NCBI GenBank assembly: GCA_046349915.1
Contig: JAXMBL010000007.1
Coordinates: forward strand, 248,001 to 312,000
From: CAIXSC01 sp046349915
GTDB lineage: Bacteria; Planctomycetota; Planctomycetia; Pirellulales; Pirellulaceae
Reading direction: 5' to 3'
Length of the DNA stretch: 64,000 nt
Shown: in pieces, positions 17,127 through 26,076 of the stretch
Layout of the letters: every line of letters starts with the position of its first letter
Numbering within the stretch: position 1 is the stretch's first letter
The notes under the pieces: generated by a model
What the model saw: only the letters and a program-made list of their open reading frames with translations
Told to the model about the DNA's origin: nothing
Databases searched by the model: none
Translations under genes and position numbers: made by a program

Positions 17127-17386
17127 TATTCGCCAAAGCTGAAGTCAGGCGCTTCCTGGGTGATCGGCAAGTCGCCTGTGACTCGCAACTGGTTCGAGGA
17201 ATCGAGATAGATCTTGTCTTGCAGAATCTCTTGCAGCACGATCTTCATCTTGTCCTGAGTTTGGCTGACGACCAGCGGACGACTCCCCTGGTTCAGCTGC
17301 ACTAATCGCTTCTGAATGAGCGTCGAGAGCTTGAATCGTCCCCCTACCTTGTTGACGATTTCTTCTTCTTTCAGTTCTTCGTGCAT
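17126..17386 (-). CDS. rpoZ: RNA polymerase omega subunit
   Basis: An 86-residue protein starting MHEELKEEEIVNKVGGRFKL, with the omega core VGGRFKLSTLIQKRLVQLNQ and the following helix (KIVLQEILQDKIYL). Omega helps assemble and stabilise the beta-prime subunit. The frame remains open to 17575, but the extra residues are low-complexity translation of the spacer; ATG 17386 is the family start. It sits between gmk and coaC, the widespread order. The C-terminus is diverged from the Escherichia form, which slightly lowers certainty. Confidence 0.85.
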   Translation of the reverse strand: MHEELKEEEIVNKVGGRFKLSTLIQKRLVQLNQGSRPLVVSQTQDKMKIVLQEILQDKIYLDSSNQLRVTGDLPITQEAPDFSFGE

Positions 17387-17513
17387 GAATGGCTCCCGTT
17401 TCTCTCTGGCTCTCGAACTTCCCGCGCGGCCTCTCAACCACCCTCGCGACCCACGGCTAACCTGCTCAATTCGCCCGTCAGCTCGCGAAGGCCATGCTCT
17501 GCCAAGGTCATAC

Positions 17514-18092
17514 TCAGCCTTGGTGAATTCGCAGGATCTCACATATTTCTTGCACCGCCCTGGCGGGCGAATCATTAATCACTTGATGCTGATACCGACC
17601 CACGCTCGCTAACTCGCGCCGCGCCACTTCCAGTCGCCGCTGTACCGCTTCTTCCGAATCGGTCCCGCGACCCCGCAACCGCCGCTCCAATTCCTCGACC
17701 GTCCCCGGATGGAGGAAAATCGTAATTGCGTCTGGGACCTGCTCCAGCACCGACATGGCCCCTTCAACGTCAATCTCCAAGATTACCCACTTGCCTTCCC
17801 GAAGGCCAGAGGTCACGGGCTCGCGAGGAGTTCCGTACCAGTCTCCCCGTCCAAAAACCTCTTTACACTCCAGAAAGTCCTTGAGGGATCGGCGTCGAGC
17901 AAACTCGGCGTGATTCAGGAAGTAATACTCCCGCCCCTCGACTTCCCCCGGTCGGGGCGCACGAGTGGTCGCGGAGACGCTCAAGGTCAACGGCAGCGGA
18001 CATACGTCCAGCAGGGCGCGGACCACTGTCGTCTTGCCCGCTCCAGACGGTCCCGAAATAATCACAACTTTACCCGGCGCCGGCGCTGACAT
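17514..18092 (-). CDS. gmk: Guanylate kinase
   Basis: A 192-residue guanylate kinase that phosphorylates GMP to GDP. It has the P-loop SGPSGAGKTTVVRALL, the GMP-binding region with TTRAPRPGEVEGREYYFL and the lid/LID-adjacent segment with GDWYGTPREPV, followed by VILEIDVEGAMSV. The start MSAPAPGKVVIISGPSGAGK is the family start. It follows yicC by 71 bases and precedes rpoZ by 127 bases; yicC-gmk-rpoZ-coaBC is a standard bacterial cluster. Confidence 0.96.
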   Translation of the reverse strand: MSAPAPGKVVIISGPSGAGKTTVVRALLDVCPLPLTLSVSATTRAPRPGEVEGREYYFLNHAEFARRRSLKDFLECKEVFGRGDWYGTPREPVTSGLREGKWVILEIDVEGAMSVLEQVPDAITIFLHPGTVEELERRLRGRGTDSEEAVQRRLEVARRELASVGRYQHQVINDSPARAVQEICEILRIHQG

Positions 18093-18163
18093 TTCGCCCC
18101 CGAAACTCGCCTCACCCTAAGGAAAACCGCCACCTTCCCGTCTACCTTCGGCCTGTCACGCTG

Positions 18164-19048
18164 TCACTCCACGTTCTGTATCATCTCGCGCATCCGCTCG
18201 ACAAGCGTCTTGATTTCGATGACATGGCGAGCAATCTCGGAATCGTTGGCCTTTGATCCGATCGTGTTCACCTCGCGAAACATCTCTTGAGTCAGGAATT
18301 CCAGCTTCCGCCCGCTCGAATCCCCCCCCTCCAGCAGTTCGTCAAATTGTCCGAGATGACTTCGCAAACGAACAATCTCTTCCGAGATATCGCTGCGGTC
18401 GGTGTACAGTCCCACCTCGCGCACGACATCGCTGGCTGAAATTCGCAACTCGTATTCCGCCAACCACTTATTCACTCGTTCCACAAGTTTGGCTCGATAG
18501 GAATCGACGACGGCGGGCGCCCGAGCTTCAATCGCCGCCAAGGCCGCCGCCACCGACTCGCGATTCGACCGCAAGTCGGCCGCCATCGCTCGTCCTTCAT
18601 CGCGTCGCATCCGTTCGAGATTCGCCAGCGCCGCCCGCAATGCCCGCTCGATCGCCGACCAGTCCGATTCGACGTCCGCATGCCGCTCCAACCGCTCGTC
18701 CACCACGCCCGGCAATGCGAGCAAGGACTCTAAACGGATGGGCTCGGTCATGCGCAGATGAGCTTCGATGCGCTCAAGTTGCTGGCGGTAGCTCGCGAGA
18801 ACCACCTCGTTCAAGCGAAAATCGTCGGCCGAAGGTTCCCGATCGACCCACACACTCACTTGGACAGTCCCACGCCGAATGTGTTGCCGCACCAAGGCTT
18901 CGATCTGCGGCTCCAACGAGGCGTAGCGATCGCCCGCCCGCACCGACAACTTGAAGTACTTGTTGTTGATCGTCCGCACTTCCACGGCGATCGCGAGCCC
19001 ACCCTCCGCTCCATGCGACTCGCCGTGCCCAGTCATGCTCAGTAACAA
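18164..19048 (-). CDS. yicC: YicC family endoribonuclease-like protein
   Basis: A 294-residue protein with the family start MLLSMTGHGESHG, the N-terminal motif VEVRTINNKYFKLSVRAG and the DUF1732 C-terminus (EFLTQEMFREVNTIGSKAND, then IARHVIEIKTLVERMREMIQ). YicC proteins have been reported to act as endoribonucleases, and the gene is typically just before gmk as here. The length is normal. Transcribed with gmk, rpoZ and the coa genes. Confidence 0.93.
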   Translation of the reverse strand: MLLSMTGHGESHGAEGGLAIAVEVRTINNKYFKLSVRAGDRYASLEPQIEALVRQHIRRGTVQVSVWVDREPSADDFRLNEVVLASYRQQLERIEAHLRMTEPIRLESLLALPGVVDERLERHADVESDWSAIERALRAALANLERMRRDEGRAMAADLRSNRESVAAALAAIEARAPAVVDSYRAKLVERVNKWLAEYELRISASDVVREVGLYTDRSDISEEIVRLRSHLGQFDELLEGGDSSGRKLEFLTQEMFREVNTIGSKANDSEIARHVIEIKTLVERMREMIQNVE

Positions 19049-19167
19049 GGATGCGGCCTCCGCGAAAACGGGTGCGAGTGGGTTTGACGCCGCCGAGCGA
19101 GTGCAAGGAGAGACTCAAGACTAGCCGTGACGGTCGCGAGCTGCGCCCGCGACCGCTACTGATTACG

Positions 19168-19803
19168 CTAGCTGCCCGAGTCAGGCTTGTCGGCAGCCGG
19201 TTTGTCGTCCGCTGGCTTGTCGTCCGGCTTTTCTGCTGGCTTTTCTGCTGGCTTTTCTGCTGGCTTGGCATCCGCCGGCTTTTCCTCCGCCGGCTTGTCA
19301 GCAGCCGGTTGTTGTTCGGTTGGCTTTTCCGCCGGCTTCTCGTCAGCTGGCTTCTCGTCAGCTGGCTTCGCATCTGCCGGCTTCTCGTTGTCCTTCGCCG
19401 ACTCGTCCTTCGCCGACTTTTCGCTATCGGCCTTCTCCTTTGCCGGTTCGTCTCCCGACTTGGATTTATCGTCCGCCTTCCCCTTCTCTGCTCCCTTCTC
19501 GACAGAGTCACCCCGAGATGTCGGGGCTTTGCCGAAAGGTCCGGACGCAGAGGAGGTCAGCACTTTCACTGAAGCCAGGCACAGAATCAGCCAGATGGCC
19601 GCGGTCACCATCGTGATTCGCGTGAATAAGTCGCCCGCTTTGGTTCCGAAGGCGCTCTGGCCGCCCATGCCGCCGAGTGCACCGGTCAGGCCGCCGCCAC
19701 GACCACGTTGCACCAGAACCAGCAAGATCAGAAACACCGAGCTGATAAACAGCAGGATGCCAAACAGCCAATGGAGGGCCGACGCGAAGAGAAGGGGATT
19801 CAT
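19168..19803 (-). CDS. secG: Preprotein translocase subunit SecG with long charged tail
   Basis: A 211-residue protein from ATG 19803. Residues 1-85 are SecG: a first transmembrane helix (LFGILLFISSVFLILLVLVQ), the conserved turn RGRGGGLTGALGG followed by SAFGTKAGD, and a second helix (MVTAAIWLILCLASV). SecG stimulates SecYE protein translocation. The remaining ~125 residues are low-complexity Lys/Ala/Pro/Glu/Asp sequence with repeats of the type KPADEKPAEKP, far beyond the usual 70-110-residue SecG. The tail is most likely cytoplasmic, disordered and nearly neutral overall. An upstream start at 19908 is possible but lacks family similarity. Confidence 0.9.
   Translation of the reverse strand: MNPLLFASALHWLFGILLFISSVFLILLVLVQRGRGGGLTGALGGMGGQSAFGTKAGDLFTRITMVTAAIWLILCLASVKVLTSSASGPFGKAPTSRGDSVEKGAEKGKADDKSKSGDEPAKEKADSEKSAKDESAKDNEKPADAKPADEKPADEKPAEKPTEQQPAADKPAEEKPADAKPAEKPAEKPAEKPDDKPADDKPAADKPDSGS
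19180..19470 (-). repeat. Low-complexity repeats inside secG encoding K/P/A/D/E tail
   Basis: On the given strand the sequence repeats units like gctggcttttctgctggctt and cttctcgtcagctggcttct. They encode PAEKPAEKPAEK and PADEKPADEK runs in the SecG tail. The near-identical adjacent units suggest length variation by slippage between strains. Confidence 0.8.
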
Positions 19804-19941
19804 GTGCCTATCGTGCTCCGAAATGAGTATGGCTTCCGTTCCCGCGAGGTCGATCTGCTGGGGCTTCGAGTACCGACCATCGTGTGCCAAACACCGTGGG
19901 TCGACCACATAGCTCCGCCGCGAACTCCCTAATTCAAAAAC

Positions 19942-20700
19942 CTACATCTTTACGCCGGCGACGATGCCAAGGAAGCTGTCGGCCTTCAGCGACGCACCAC
20001 CTACGAGCGCCCCATCGATATTGGGTTGGCCGAGCAAGTCCGCGGCGTTATCCGCCTTGACGCTGCCCCCGTATTGGATTCGCACCGAGGCCGCCACGGT
20101 GGCATTGTAGCGAACGGACAGCATCTGGCGGAGATTGGCATGCACGTCTTCCGCCTGCTCTTTCGTCGCTACCTTGCCCGTGCCGATCGCCCAGACCGGT
20201 TCGTAAGCAATCACGACTCGCGTGGCCTGCGAGTCGTTGAGACCGGCCAACGAACCAGCTAATTGTTCTTGGACGATGTCGGTCGTCTTGTTCGCTTCTC
20301 GTTCCGCCAGCGTCTCGCCGACGCACACGATCGGAGTGAGTCCAGCAGCCAACGCCGCGTGAACTTTCGCGTTCACGTCTTGGTTCGTCTCGCCGAGGAT
20401 ATGACGTCGTTCGCTATGTCCAAGAATGACGTATTGGCAGCCGATATCCACTAGCATTGCGGCGCTGATTTCGCCCGTGTAGGCCCCGTTGGGCTGGTGA
20501 TACAGATTTTGGGCGCCGAGTCCAACCGCCGAGCCTCGCAGGACATCGGCGACGACGCTCAGATAAACGGCTGGCGGGCAGACGGCGATTTCCACCGCGC
20601 TCGAAGTCCCCACCTTGGCCACCAAGCCCTCGGCCAGCGCAACGGCCTCCGAGCGGCTCAAGTTCATCTTCCAGTTGCCCGCGATAAACGGCCTTCTCAT
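19942..20700 (-). CDS. tpiA: Triosephosphate isomerase
   Basis: A 252-residue TIM-barrel enzyme converting dihydroxyacetone phosphate and glyceraldehyde 3-phosphate. Visible motifs: AGNWKMNLSRSEA with the catalytic Lys, VILGHSERRHILGET with the catalytic His, IAYEPVWAIGTGKVATKEQA with the catalytic Glu and flexible loop, and IQYGGSVKADNAADLLGQP for phosphate binding. Length is normal. Its start overlaps the stop of the DAHP synthase gene by 4 bases, so the two are translationally coupled. Confidence 0.97.
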   Translation of the reverse strand: MRRPFIAGNWKMNLSRSEAVALAEGLVAKVGTSSAVEIAVCPPAVYLSVVADVLRGSAVGLGAQNLYHQPNGAYTGEISAAMLVDIGCQYVILGHSERRHILGETNQDVNAKVHAALAAGLTPIVCVGETLAEREANKTTDIVQEQLAGSLAGLNDSQATRVVIAYEPVWAIGTGKVATKEQAEDVHANLRQMLSVRYNATVAASVRIQYGGSVKADNAADLLGQPNIDGALVGGASLKADSFLGIVAGVKM

Positions 20701-21734
20701 GAACCAACTCCGGGTAGCGGTGAAATGTGTCGGCCGAATAACGCGGCCAGTTTCCGAATCTGCTCCGCCAGTTCCGCGTACTGACTGGGCAGTAATGCCT
20801 GAGGACCATCCGACTTGGCCTTCTCGGGGCAGTCATGAACCTCGATATGCACGCCATCCGCCCCCGCGGCGACTCCCGCCAAAGCACATGGGGGAATCAG
20901 GTCGGGACGGCCCGTCGCGTGGCTGGGGTCGACGATAATGGGCAAATGGGAAAGACCCTTGACCAACGGCACGGCGGCCACGTCATACAGGTTGCGAGTC
21001 GCCGGGTCCCAGCCCTTGATGCCGCGCTCACACAGCACCACCTGGGAATTACCCTGCGACAAAATGTACTCGGCGCTCATCAGCAAATCGGTGACCGTCG
21101 CACTCATACCCCGCTTCAACAGCACGGGCTTGCGAGTGCGTCCCACTTCGGTCAGCAGCGAGAAATTCTGCATGTTCCGCGCGCCGATCTGGATCATGTC
21201 CGAATAGCGCTCGACCAATTCCACCTGCCTGGGATCCATGACCTCGGTCACGACCGGCATGCCGACTTCACGGCCAGTATCGCGCAAGATCTTCAGCCCC
21301 TCTTCGCCTTGGCCTTGGAACGCGTAAGGGCTTGTCCGCGGTTTGAACGCGCCGCCGCGATAGATATTGGCGCCCGCGGCCTTCACGGCCCGAGCGATAT
21401 TCAGCATCCGCTCTGGTTCCTCGACCGCGCACGGTCCAGCGATCATCGCTAACGCACCGCCGCCAATCTTCACGCCCGATACGTCAATTACGCTCGATTG
21501 CGGATGAGCCTCACGACTGGCCAGCTTGTACGGCGGCAATACGGGAATCACGTCGATGACCCCTGGAATAGCGCGAAGCGGCTCTTGCTGCAACTTCTGC
21601 TCGTCGCCAATCACGCCCACGATCGTTCGAAAGGTGCCTCGACTGACATGCGCTCGCATGCCTAATTCGTCGATCCGATCAACGACATGCTGAATCTGTT
21701 CGTCCGTTACGCCCGCGTTAAGTACGATGATCAC
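20697..21734 (-). CDS. aroF: 3-deoxy-7-phosphoheptulonate (DAHP) synthase
   Basis: First enzyme of the shikimate pathway, joining phosphoenolpyruvate and erythrose 4-phosphate. The N-terminal ~85 residues form the ferredoxin-like regulatory domain (MIIVLNAGVTDEQIQHVVDR), then the TIM barrel has MIAGPCAVEEPERMLNIAR, GGAFKPRTSPYAFQG, IGARNMQNFSLLTEVG and VDPSHATGRPDLI. This is the AroF type common in Gram-positives and planctomycetes. I chose the GTG at 21734 because the protein then begins MIIVLN as in the family; a TTG at 21782 would add 16 residues. The 3' end overlaps tpiA by 4 bases. Confidence 0.94.
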   Translation of the reverse strand: MIIVLNAGVTDEQIQHVVDRIDELGMRAHVSRGTFRTIVGVIGDEQKLQQEPLRAIPGVIDVIPVLPPYKLASREAHPQSSVIDVSGVKIGGGALAMIAGPCAVEEPERMLNIARAVKAAGANIYRGGAFKPRTSPYAFQGQGEEGLKILRDTGREVGMPVVTEVMDPRQVELVERYSDMIQIGARNMQNFSLLTEVGRTRKPVLLKRGMSATVTDLLMSAEYILSQGNSQVVLCERGIKGWDPATRNLYDVAAVPLVKGLSHLPIIVDPSHATGRPDLIPPCALAGVAAGADGVHIEVHDCPEKAKSDGPQALLPSQYAELAEQIRKLAALFGRHISPLPGVGS

Positions 21735-22098
21735 GGCCAACTCGACTGTGCTGATGCCTCGGAAAACGCCGCTAACGGCCAAGCCCTGGGAAGCTAACCG
21801 CTGAATCCCTCGCAGTTGCTCCCCACGCTCCGCTCATTCCGCCACCGGCGTCCAATTTCGTGGAAAGCCCGGAAGTGTATCACAGGCTTTAGTTTGGGAA
21901 AAGGCGTCGCGGGCCAGCGAGTCTGCGAGTAGTTTTTTATCCGACTACCCCACCGCGCACGGTTTGCTTCGTCGAGCAACCTGGCTCTCCCGCAAACTCG
22001 GTACACTGAAGCCGTCTAGTACGCTCGCGTGACTCGCCTGATTAGCGGCCGGGGCGGACGCGAACTGCCATCAAAATGTCCCTAGGTGCTTTTCCTCC
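21735..22098. other. Divergent intergenic region between aroF and fabI
   Basis: About 360 bases upstream of two divergent genes. It must carry both promoters, but I see no confident -35/-10 pair. A poly-T stretch (agttttttatccgactac, near 21932-21949) and a small inverted motif around gagtag/ctactc are the only features. No gene is supported. Confidence 0.5.
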
Positions 22099-22911
22099 AT
22101 GGATTTCCTGCAACTCGCCGGTAAGTCGTTCCTGGTCTTTGGCGTGGCCAACCGCAAGAGCGTCGCCTATCACATCGGCAAGCAGCTGACCGAGTGCGGC
22201 GCCGAAGTCGTCTACGTCGTCCGCTCCTCGCAAAGGCGAGATTCGCTCGCCAAGACGCTGGCAGGCGCTACAATTCATGTCTGCGACGTCGAGCACCCGG
22301 ACCAAATCGAGCGTCTGGCCCAACTGTTGAGCGCCGAGGGGCGGAATTTTCATGGACTGGTGCACTCCATCGCCTTTGCCGATTACTCGGATGGCCTCAA
22401 GCCCTTTCACGAGACCGGCAAAGCACAGTTTTTGCGAGCGGTCGACATCTCCTGCTATTCGCTGGTGGCGTTAGCCAATGCTCTTCAAGCCAGACTCGAC
22501 CCCGACGCCTCGGTCGTCGCGTTGTCCATTTCCACGACTCGCATGGCCAGCGAGAATTACGGGTACATGGCGCCGATCAAGGCCGCACTCGACTCGTCAC
22601 TCGCCTTTCTCGCGAAGTCTTTCAGTCGTTTTTCGAGAGTCCGGTTCAATGCCGTGGGGCCTGGTTTGCTGAAAACGTCGGCATCCGCGGGGATTCCTGG
22701 GTATGTCGATAGTTACTTGTTCGCGGAACAGGTGATTCCCCGCAAGCAGGCCGTGCAGACGGAGGAGGCGGCCAGTGCGGCCGTTTTTCTCCTCAGTCCT
22801 CGTTCCTCGGGCATCAATGCTCAGACGTTGGTGGTCGATGCGGGGATGGCGATCAATTACTTCGACGCCGACATCGTGCGTCGAGCCATGCGGCCGGACG
22901 TTGAGACCTGA
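22099..22911 (+). CDS. fabI: Enoyl-[acyl-carrier-protein] reductase, FabI type
   Basis: A 270-residue short-chain dehydrogenase of the FabI class, which reduces enoyl-ACP in the last step of each fatty acid elongation cycle. It has the divergent FabI cofactor motif (KSFLVFGVANRKSVAYHIG), LVHSIAFADYSD and the catalytic Y-x6-K in NYGYMAPIKAALDSSL. The C-terminus (NAVGPGLLKTSASAGIPGY and the segment ending in DAGMAI) is typical. ATG 22099 starts at the family N-terminus; a CCTCC run just upstream is on the wrong strand to be a binding site. Followed after one base by the methyltransferase gene. Confidence 0.9.
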   Translation: MDFLQLAGKSFLVFGVANRKSVAYHIGKQLTECGAEVVYVVRSSQRRDSLAKTLAGATIHVCDVEHPDQIERLAQLLSAEGRNFHGLVHSIAFADYSDGLKPFHETGKAQFLRAVDISCYSLVALANALQARLDPDASVVALSISTTRMASENYGYMAPIKAALDSSLAFLAKSFSRFSRVRFNAVGPGLLKTSASAGIPGYVDSYLFAEQVIPRKQAVQTEEAASAAVFLLSPRSSGINAQTLVVDAGMAINYFDADIVRRAMRPDVET

Positions 22912-22912
22912 A

Positions 22913-23638
22913 ATGTCGCCTCGGCAGCCTTCCCCAGACTCGCAGTCCGTTGCTCCCACGTCACTAGCCGGGATGGAGATCCCAGGCGGCTGGACGGAAC
23001 GCATTTTGAGTTTCGGCGGTCAGACGTTTCGCCTGCTCTTGCCCGCGGCGCCCGACGAGTTCATCAATCAGCTGGAGGGCGGCGATTCAGACGCACTTCC
23101 CGTGATGCGCTCCGAGCCTTACTGGGCCAACTTGTGGTCGTCGGCTCAACCGCTGGCCGAACAAATCCTGCGAGCGGATTGGGATGGCCCGCGGCAAGTG
23201 CTGGAGCTGGGTTGCGGCATTGGACTCGCCGGGCTAGCGGCGCGTGCTTGCGGGCATTTTGTCACGTGGAGCGACCTGGTTCCCGAAGCCGTCGAGTTGG
23301 CCCTGGAAAACGCCCGCCGCAACCATTGGCCCGACCAGGTCGCCGGCCTCGTGTTCGATTGGCGGAATCCGCCCGCAGGGTTGCAATTTTCTCGCATCAT
23401 CGCCTCGGATGTGCTCTATCAGCCGGCCGCTCACGAGGCCTTGGCGAACACGTTGGCTGAGATGTTGGCCCCGGACGGCGAGGCCTGGATCGCTGACCCA
23501 GGGCGATCGCTGGCACCCGCGTTTCCATCGACTTTGGCGACGCGGGGATTAACGAGCCAGTGGTTTGATCGCCATGATCGTGCCTGCTCGGCCTTTCGGA
23601 TCGCTGAATACCATTGCTTGCGAATTCGCTGGGCCTAG
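22913..23638 (+). CDS. Class I SAM-dependent methyltransferase (METTL21/Methyltransf_16-like)
   Basis: A 241-residue protein from ATG 22913. The SAM-binding motif is VLELGCGIGLAGLAARACG, followed by a conserved acidic residue in TWSDLVPEAVELALENARRN and the post-motif SRIIASDVLYQPAAHEALA, where DVLY matches the (D/E)xxY motif of protein-lysine methyltransferases of the METTL21/FAM86 class. The N-terminal part includes PYWANLWSSAQPLAEQIL, typical of this class, so the substrate may be a protein. It starts one base after the fabI stop, and its 3' end overlaps the convergent HD gene by 4 bases. Confidence 0.82.
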   Translation: MSPRQPSPDSQSVAPTSLAGMEIPGGWTERILSFGGQTFRLLLPAAPDEFINQLEGGDSDALPVMRSEPYWANLWSSAQPLAEQILRADWDGPRQVLELGCGIGLAGLAARACGHFVTWSDLVPEAVELALENARRNHWPDQVAGLVFDWRNPPAGLQFSRIIASDVLYQPAAHEALANTLAEMLAPDGEAWIADPGRSLAPAFPSTLATRGLTSQWFDRHDRACSAFRIAEYHCLRIRWA

Positions 23639-24321
23639 GCTTCGCCCGCCCATTCCGCCAGAAATTGTGCGAGGAATTGCTCGAGATACTGGTGGCGTTC
23701 CACGGCGATGCTCCGGCCGGTCGCTGTCTGCATGCGGTCCTTCAACAGGAGTAGTTTCTCGTAGAAGTGGTTCAGCGTGGGGCCGGAATTGCGATGGTAA
23801 GCGGCGAATGACGCGTGTTGCTCGGCCGCAATCGCAGGTTCATACAGAACTCGCCCTTTCGCGCCGCCGTACGCGAAGGCGCGAGCAATGCCAATGGCGC
23901 CGATCGCATCGAGACGATCGGCGTCTTGAACCACGGCGCCTTCGCGGGAGCGAGTCGGCGTGGCGACTCCAGATCCCTTGTAAGTGACTTCGGCAATGAT
24001 CTCGCAGACGTGATCCCTCAGTGCCGCCGCCGCGCCGATTTGGTCTAGCCAGCGAGCTGCCTCGCGTGGGCCGGCGGTCTCGTCGCCATCGTGAAACTTC
24101 CAGTCCGCGATATCGTGCAGGAGTGCGGCGAGTTCACAAACAGTGACGTCGGCGTTTTCGGCCGAGGCAAGGCGCCGAACCGTTTGCCAGACTCGCCAAA
24201 TGTGCCACCAGTCATGGCCCGAGCTATCGCCCTCCATGAGTTGCCGCACATGTTGGGCGGTGAGGGCGATCAGGCGGTCGTCGGGACTTGTCGGCGGCGG
24301 TTCCTGAGGAATGGGAGTCAT
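23635..24321 (-). CDS. HD-domain phosphohydrolase (YedJ-like)
   Basis: A 228-residue HD-superfamily protein. The metal ligands are seen as His in GHDWWHIWRVWQTVRRLA, the HD pair in ELAALLHDIADWKFHDGDE and a late Asp in VVQDADRLDAIGAIGIARAF. The pattern matches YedJ/YpgQ-type nucleotidases or phosphatases, whose substrates are only partly known. The frame opens at 24402, but ATG 24321 is favoured because its first base is the last base of the upstream gene's stop (TAATG), implying coupling to the dehydrogenase. Confidence 0.85.
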   Translation of the reverse strand: MTPIPQEPPPTSPDDRLIALTAQHVRQLMEGDSSGHDWWHIWRVWQTVRRLASAENADVTVCELAALLHDIADWKFHDGDETAGPREAARWLDQIGAAAALRDHVCEIIAEVTYKGSGVATPTRSREGAVVQDADRLDAIGAIGIARAFAYGGAKGRVLYEPAIAAEQHASFAAYHRNSGPTLNHFYEKLLLLKDRMQTATGRSIAVERHQYLEQFLAQFLAEWAGEA

Positions 24322-25304
24322 TACCACTTCCAGTCGGTTTTCAACGAGTCGTTGACGATGCAGCCGCTGGGCCAATGGTTGCGGGAGAGGTCGACGAGGC
24401 ACTGAGCGGCCAGTTTTCCCATGGCGTCGAGCGCCGTTTGGTCGATGCCGCCCAGGTGGGGAGCGAATACGACGTTGTCAAATTGACGGAGCGGGCTGTC
24501 GCTGGGGAGCGGCTCCACTTTGCACACATCGAGTCCCGCGCCGAACAGTCGGCCGTTGGCCAGGGCCACGCACAGAGCCGCCTCATCCACCAGGCCGCCG
24601 CGGGACGTGTTGAGCAGCACGGCGCTCGGCTTCATGAGTCCCAGAGTGCGTTCGTTGATTAGATCGACGGTGTCTGGCGTGCAGGGCATGTGCAGGCTGA
24701 CAATGTCGGCTCGCCGTAGAAGTTCATCGAGTTCCAGCAATTCAACGCCGTTGTCCTGGGCGAATTGCGCGTTGGGGAAGGGATCGTAGGCGATCACCTC
24801 AAGGCCCAGGCCGCGACAACGAGGGACCATGGCTTTGCCAATGCGGCCTAATCCCACGAGGCCGATGGTGTTTCCCGCCAGCCGACGAGGGCAGTCGCGT
24901 CGCCAGATTCCCTGTCGAATCTCTCGGTCACGGGTATGAGTGTCGCGAAAGACGGCAGTGAGCAAGGCGATGGCTTGTTCGGCCACGGAATGTTCGTTGG
25001 TTCCTGGAGTGATGGCGACCACCACGCCGTGCCGTGTCGCGGCATTCACGTCGATCGCGTCATATCCCACTCCCACGCGAGCAACCGCACGGAGCTTCGC
25101 GGCTGCAAAAACCTCCTCGTTATACCGCTCGACGCTCGCGAGGGTGCAATCGATCCCTTGCAGCTGGTCGATCAGATCTGAAACCGATTGTTGAACGAGA
25201 TCTCCTTGGGCGAGTACGACATCGAAACCCGCGGCGTCGAGCACGTCGCGCCAGGGGCCTGTGCCAGAGGAGTAGACGGCGGGCGTAACCAAGACGCGCG
25301 GCAT
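24321..25304 (-). CDS. D-2-hydroxyacid dehydrogenase (phosphoglycerate-dehydrogenase-like)
   Basis: A 327-residue NAD-dependent enzyme from ATG 25304 (MPRVLVTPAVYSSGTGPWRD). The Rossmann motif is IGLVGLGRIGKAMVPRCRG; catalytic Arg is in NTSRGGLVDEAALC, Glu in CKVEPLPSDSPL and His in FAPHLGGIDQTALDAMG. The family includes 3-phosphoglycerate, glycerate and hydroxypyruvate dehydrogenases, and the substrate cannot be fixed here; it lacks the C-terminal ACT domain of the long SerA. GGAG lies upstream of the start. Confidence 0.87.
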   Translation of the reverse strand: MPRVLVTPAVYSSGTGPWRDVLDAAGFDVVLAQGDLVQQSVSDLIDQLQGIDCTLASVERYNEEVFAAAKLRAVARVGVGYDAIDVNAATRHGVVVAITPGTNEHSVAEQAIALLTAVFRDTHTRDREIRQGIWRRDCPRRLAGNTIGLVGLGRIGKAMVPRCRGLGLEVIAYDPFPNAQFAQDNGVELLELDELLRRADIVSLHMPCTPDTVDLINERTLGLMKPSAVLLNTSRGGLVDEAALCVALANGRLFGAGLDVCKVEPLPSDSPLRQFDNVVFAPHLGGIDQTALDAMGKLAAQCLVDLSRNHWPSGCIVNDSLKTDWKW

Positions 25305-25860
25305 GGAGAGGCTCCGTAAGTGAGAGTGGGGTATGACTGGGCCGGACATGATTGGGCGAAATCTACCACAGATGGAGAATCTAGCGACTCAGCGGAAACC
25401 AGAAGGAAGGGCGAAAACCGGGGCAGTCGGACGAGTTCTCGGGATTTCTTGAGATCGTAACACTATGACACTACGCCACTTAATAAATCGTTGCCGAGTT
25501 TTGCCAGCAGACTCCTTGTGCTCGAGCTCATGCTCGATAGAATCAGCGACCGAAGTTAGTAATCCTTCGAGCGACTTGGCCAGACGAAAGACGCGGCTTA
25601 GACCCGTCCGGTAGAGGAAAAGTTAATCAAAGGTAAGTTACTGACGGCTGCGGTTGGTGGTCGAAAACGAAATGCGAAGCAAAAGTCGAAGAGGCCTTGC
25701 GGAGCAGATCAAGGGATGGTTAACTATCCCAAGTGCGACGCGGACAACAACGCGAAGTACGAGGTGAGTGAAGGTGCTGATGAGCCAAATGCGAAAGCGT
25801 GTGGCAAGTCAGGTGTGAAGAAGCCGGAAAGAAAAAAACACGGCGAATTCACACGGGGAG
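25305..25860. other. Non-coding stretch upstream of the rRNA operon
   Basis: No open frame here looks coding and I recognise no RNA family. The sequence is purine-rich with many GCGAAAGC-type small hairpins. A second, weaker promoter-like pair (TTGTGC 25516-25521, TAGAAT 25538-25543, 16-base spacer) lies in it, so transcription toward the 23S could start earlier than the promoter at 25861. Confidence 0.4.
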
Positions 25861-25889
25861 TTGACAGTGAAAGACTCCTCGGTTAACAT
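25861..25889 (+). promoter_or_regulatory. Candidate sigma-70 promoter of the 23S-5S operon
   Basis: TTGACA at 25861-25866, a 17-base spacer, then TAACAT at 25884-25889. The -35 hexamer is a full consensus match and the -10 matches four of six. It is oriented toward the 23S gene, about 550 bases upstream of the mature 5' end. Position inferred by eye. Confidence 0.5.
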
Positions 25890-25988
25890 CTTCCCTCTCC
25901 TGAACGCTACGGACGCAGAGAAATGCGAAAGACGCGGTTAAAGTTGTGTGGTGATTGGGTTCGATAGTTGGTGGCCCGGATAGCTGAT

Positions 25989-26032
25989 GGTCAAGAGCTT
26001 GGCTCTGCGAGAGTCGAGCCCAGCTCTTGCCC
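25989..26032 (+). ncRNA. Long hairpin in the pre-23S leader
   Basis: The arms ggtcaagagcttggctc and gagcccagctcttgccc can pair over 17 positions with two mismatches, closing a 10-base loop. Other hairpins follow: acacgc-gat-gcgtgt at 26052-26066, aagatg-g-catctt at 26105-26117, and gtcgag-gaaa-ctcgac with a GNRA loop at 26134-26149. The leader is therefore highly structured. Confidence 0.55.
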
Positions 26033-26076
26033 ATAAGTGGCGGGGCGGAGGACACGCGATGCGTGTGCTTCGCCTT

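Noticed and set aside
19051..19912. Rightward frames over the secG tail
   Set aside because: Their apparent repeats are the complement of the Lys/Pro-rich secG tail; the secG membrane helices fix the coding strand.
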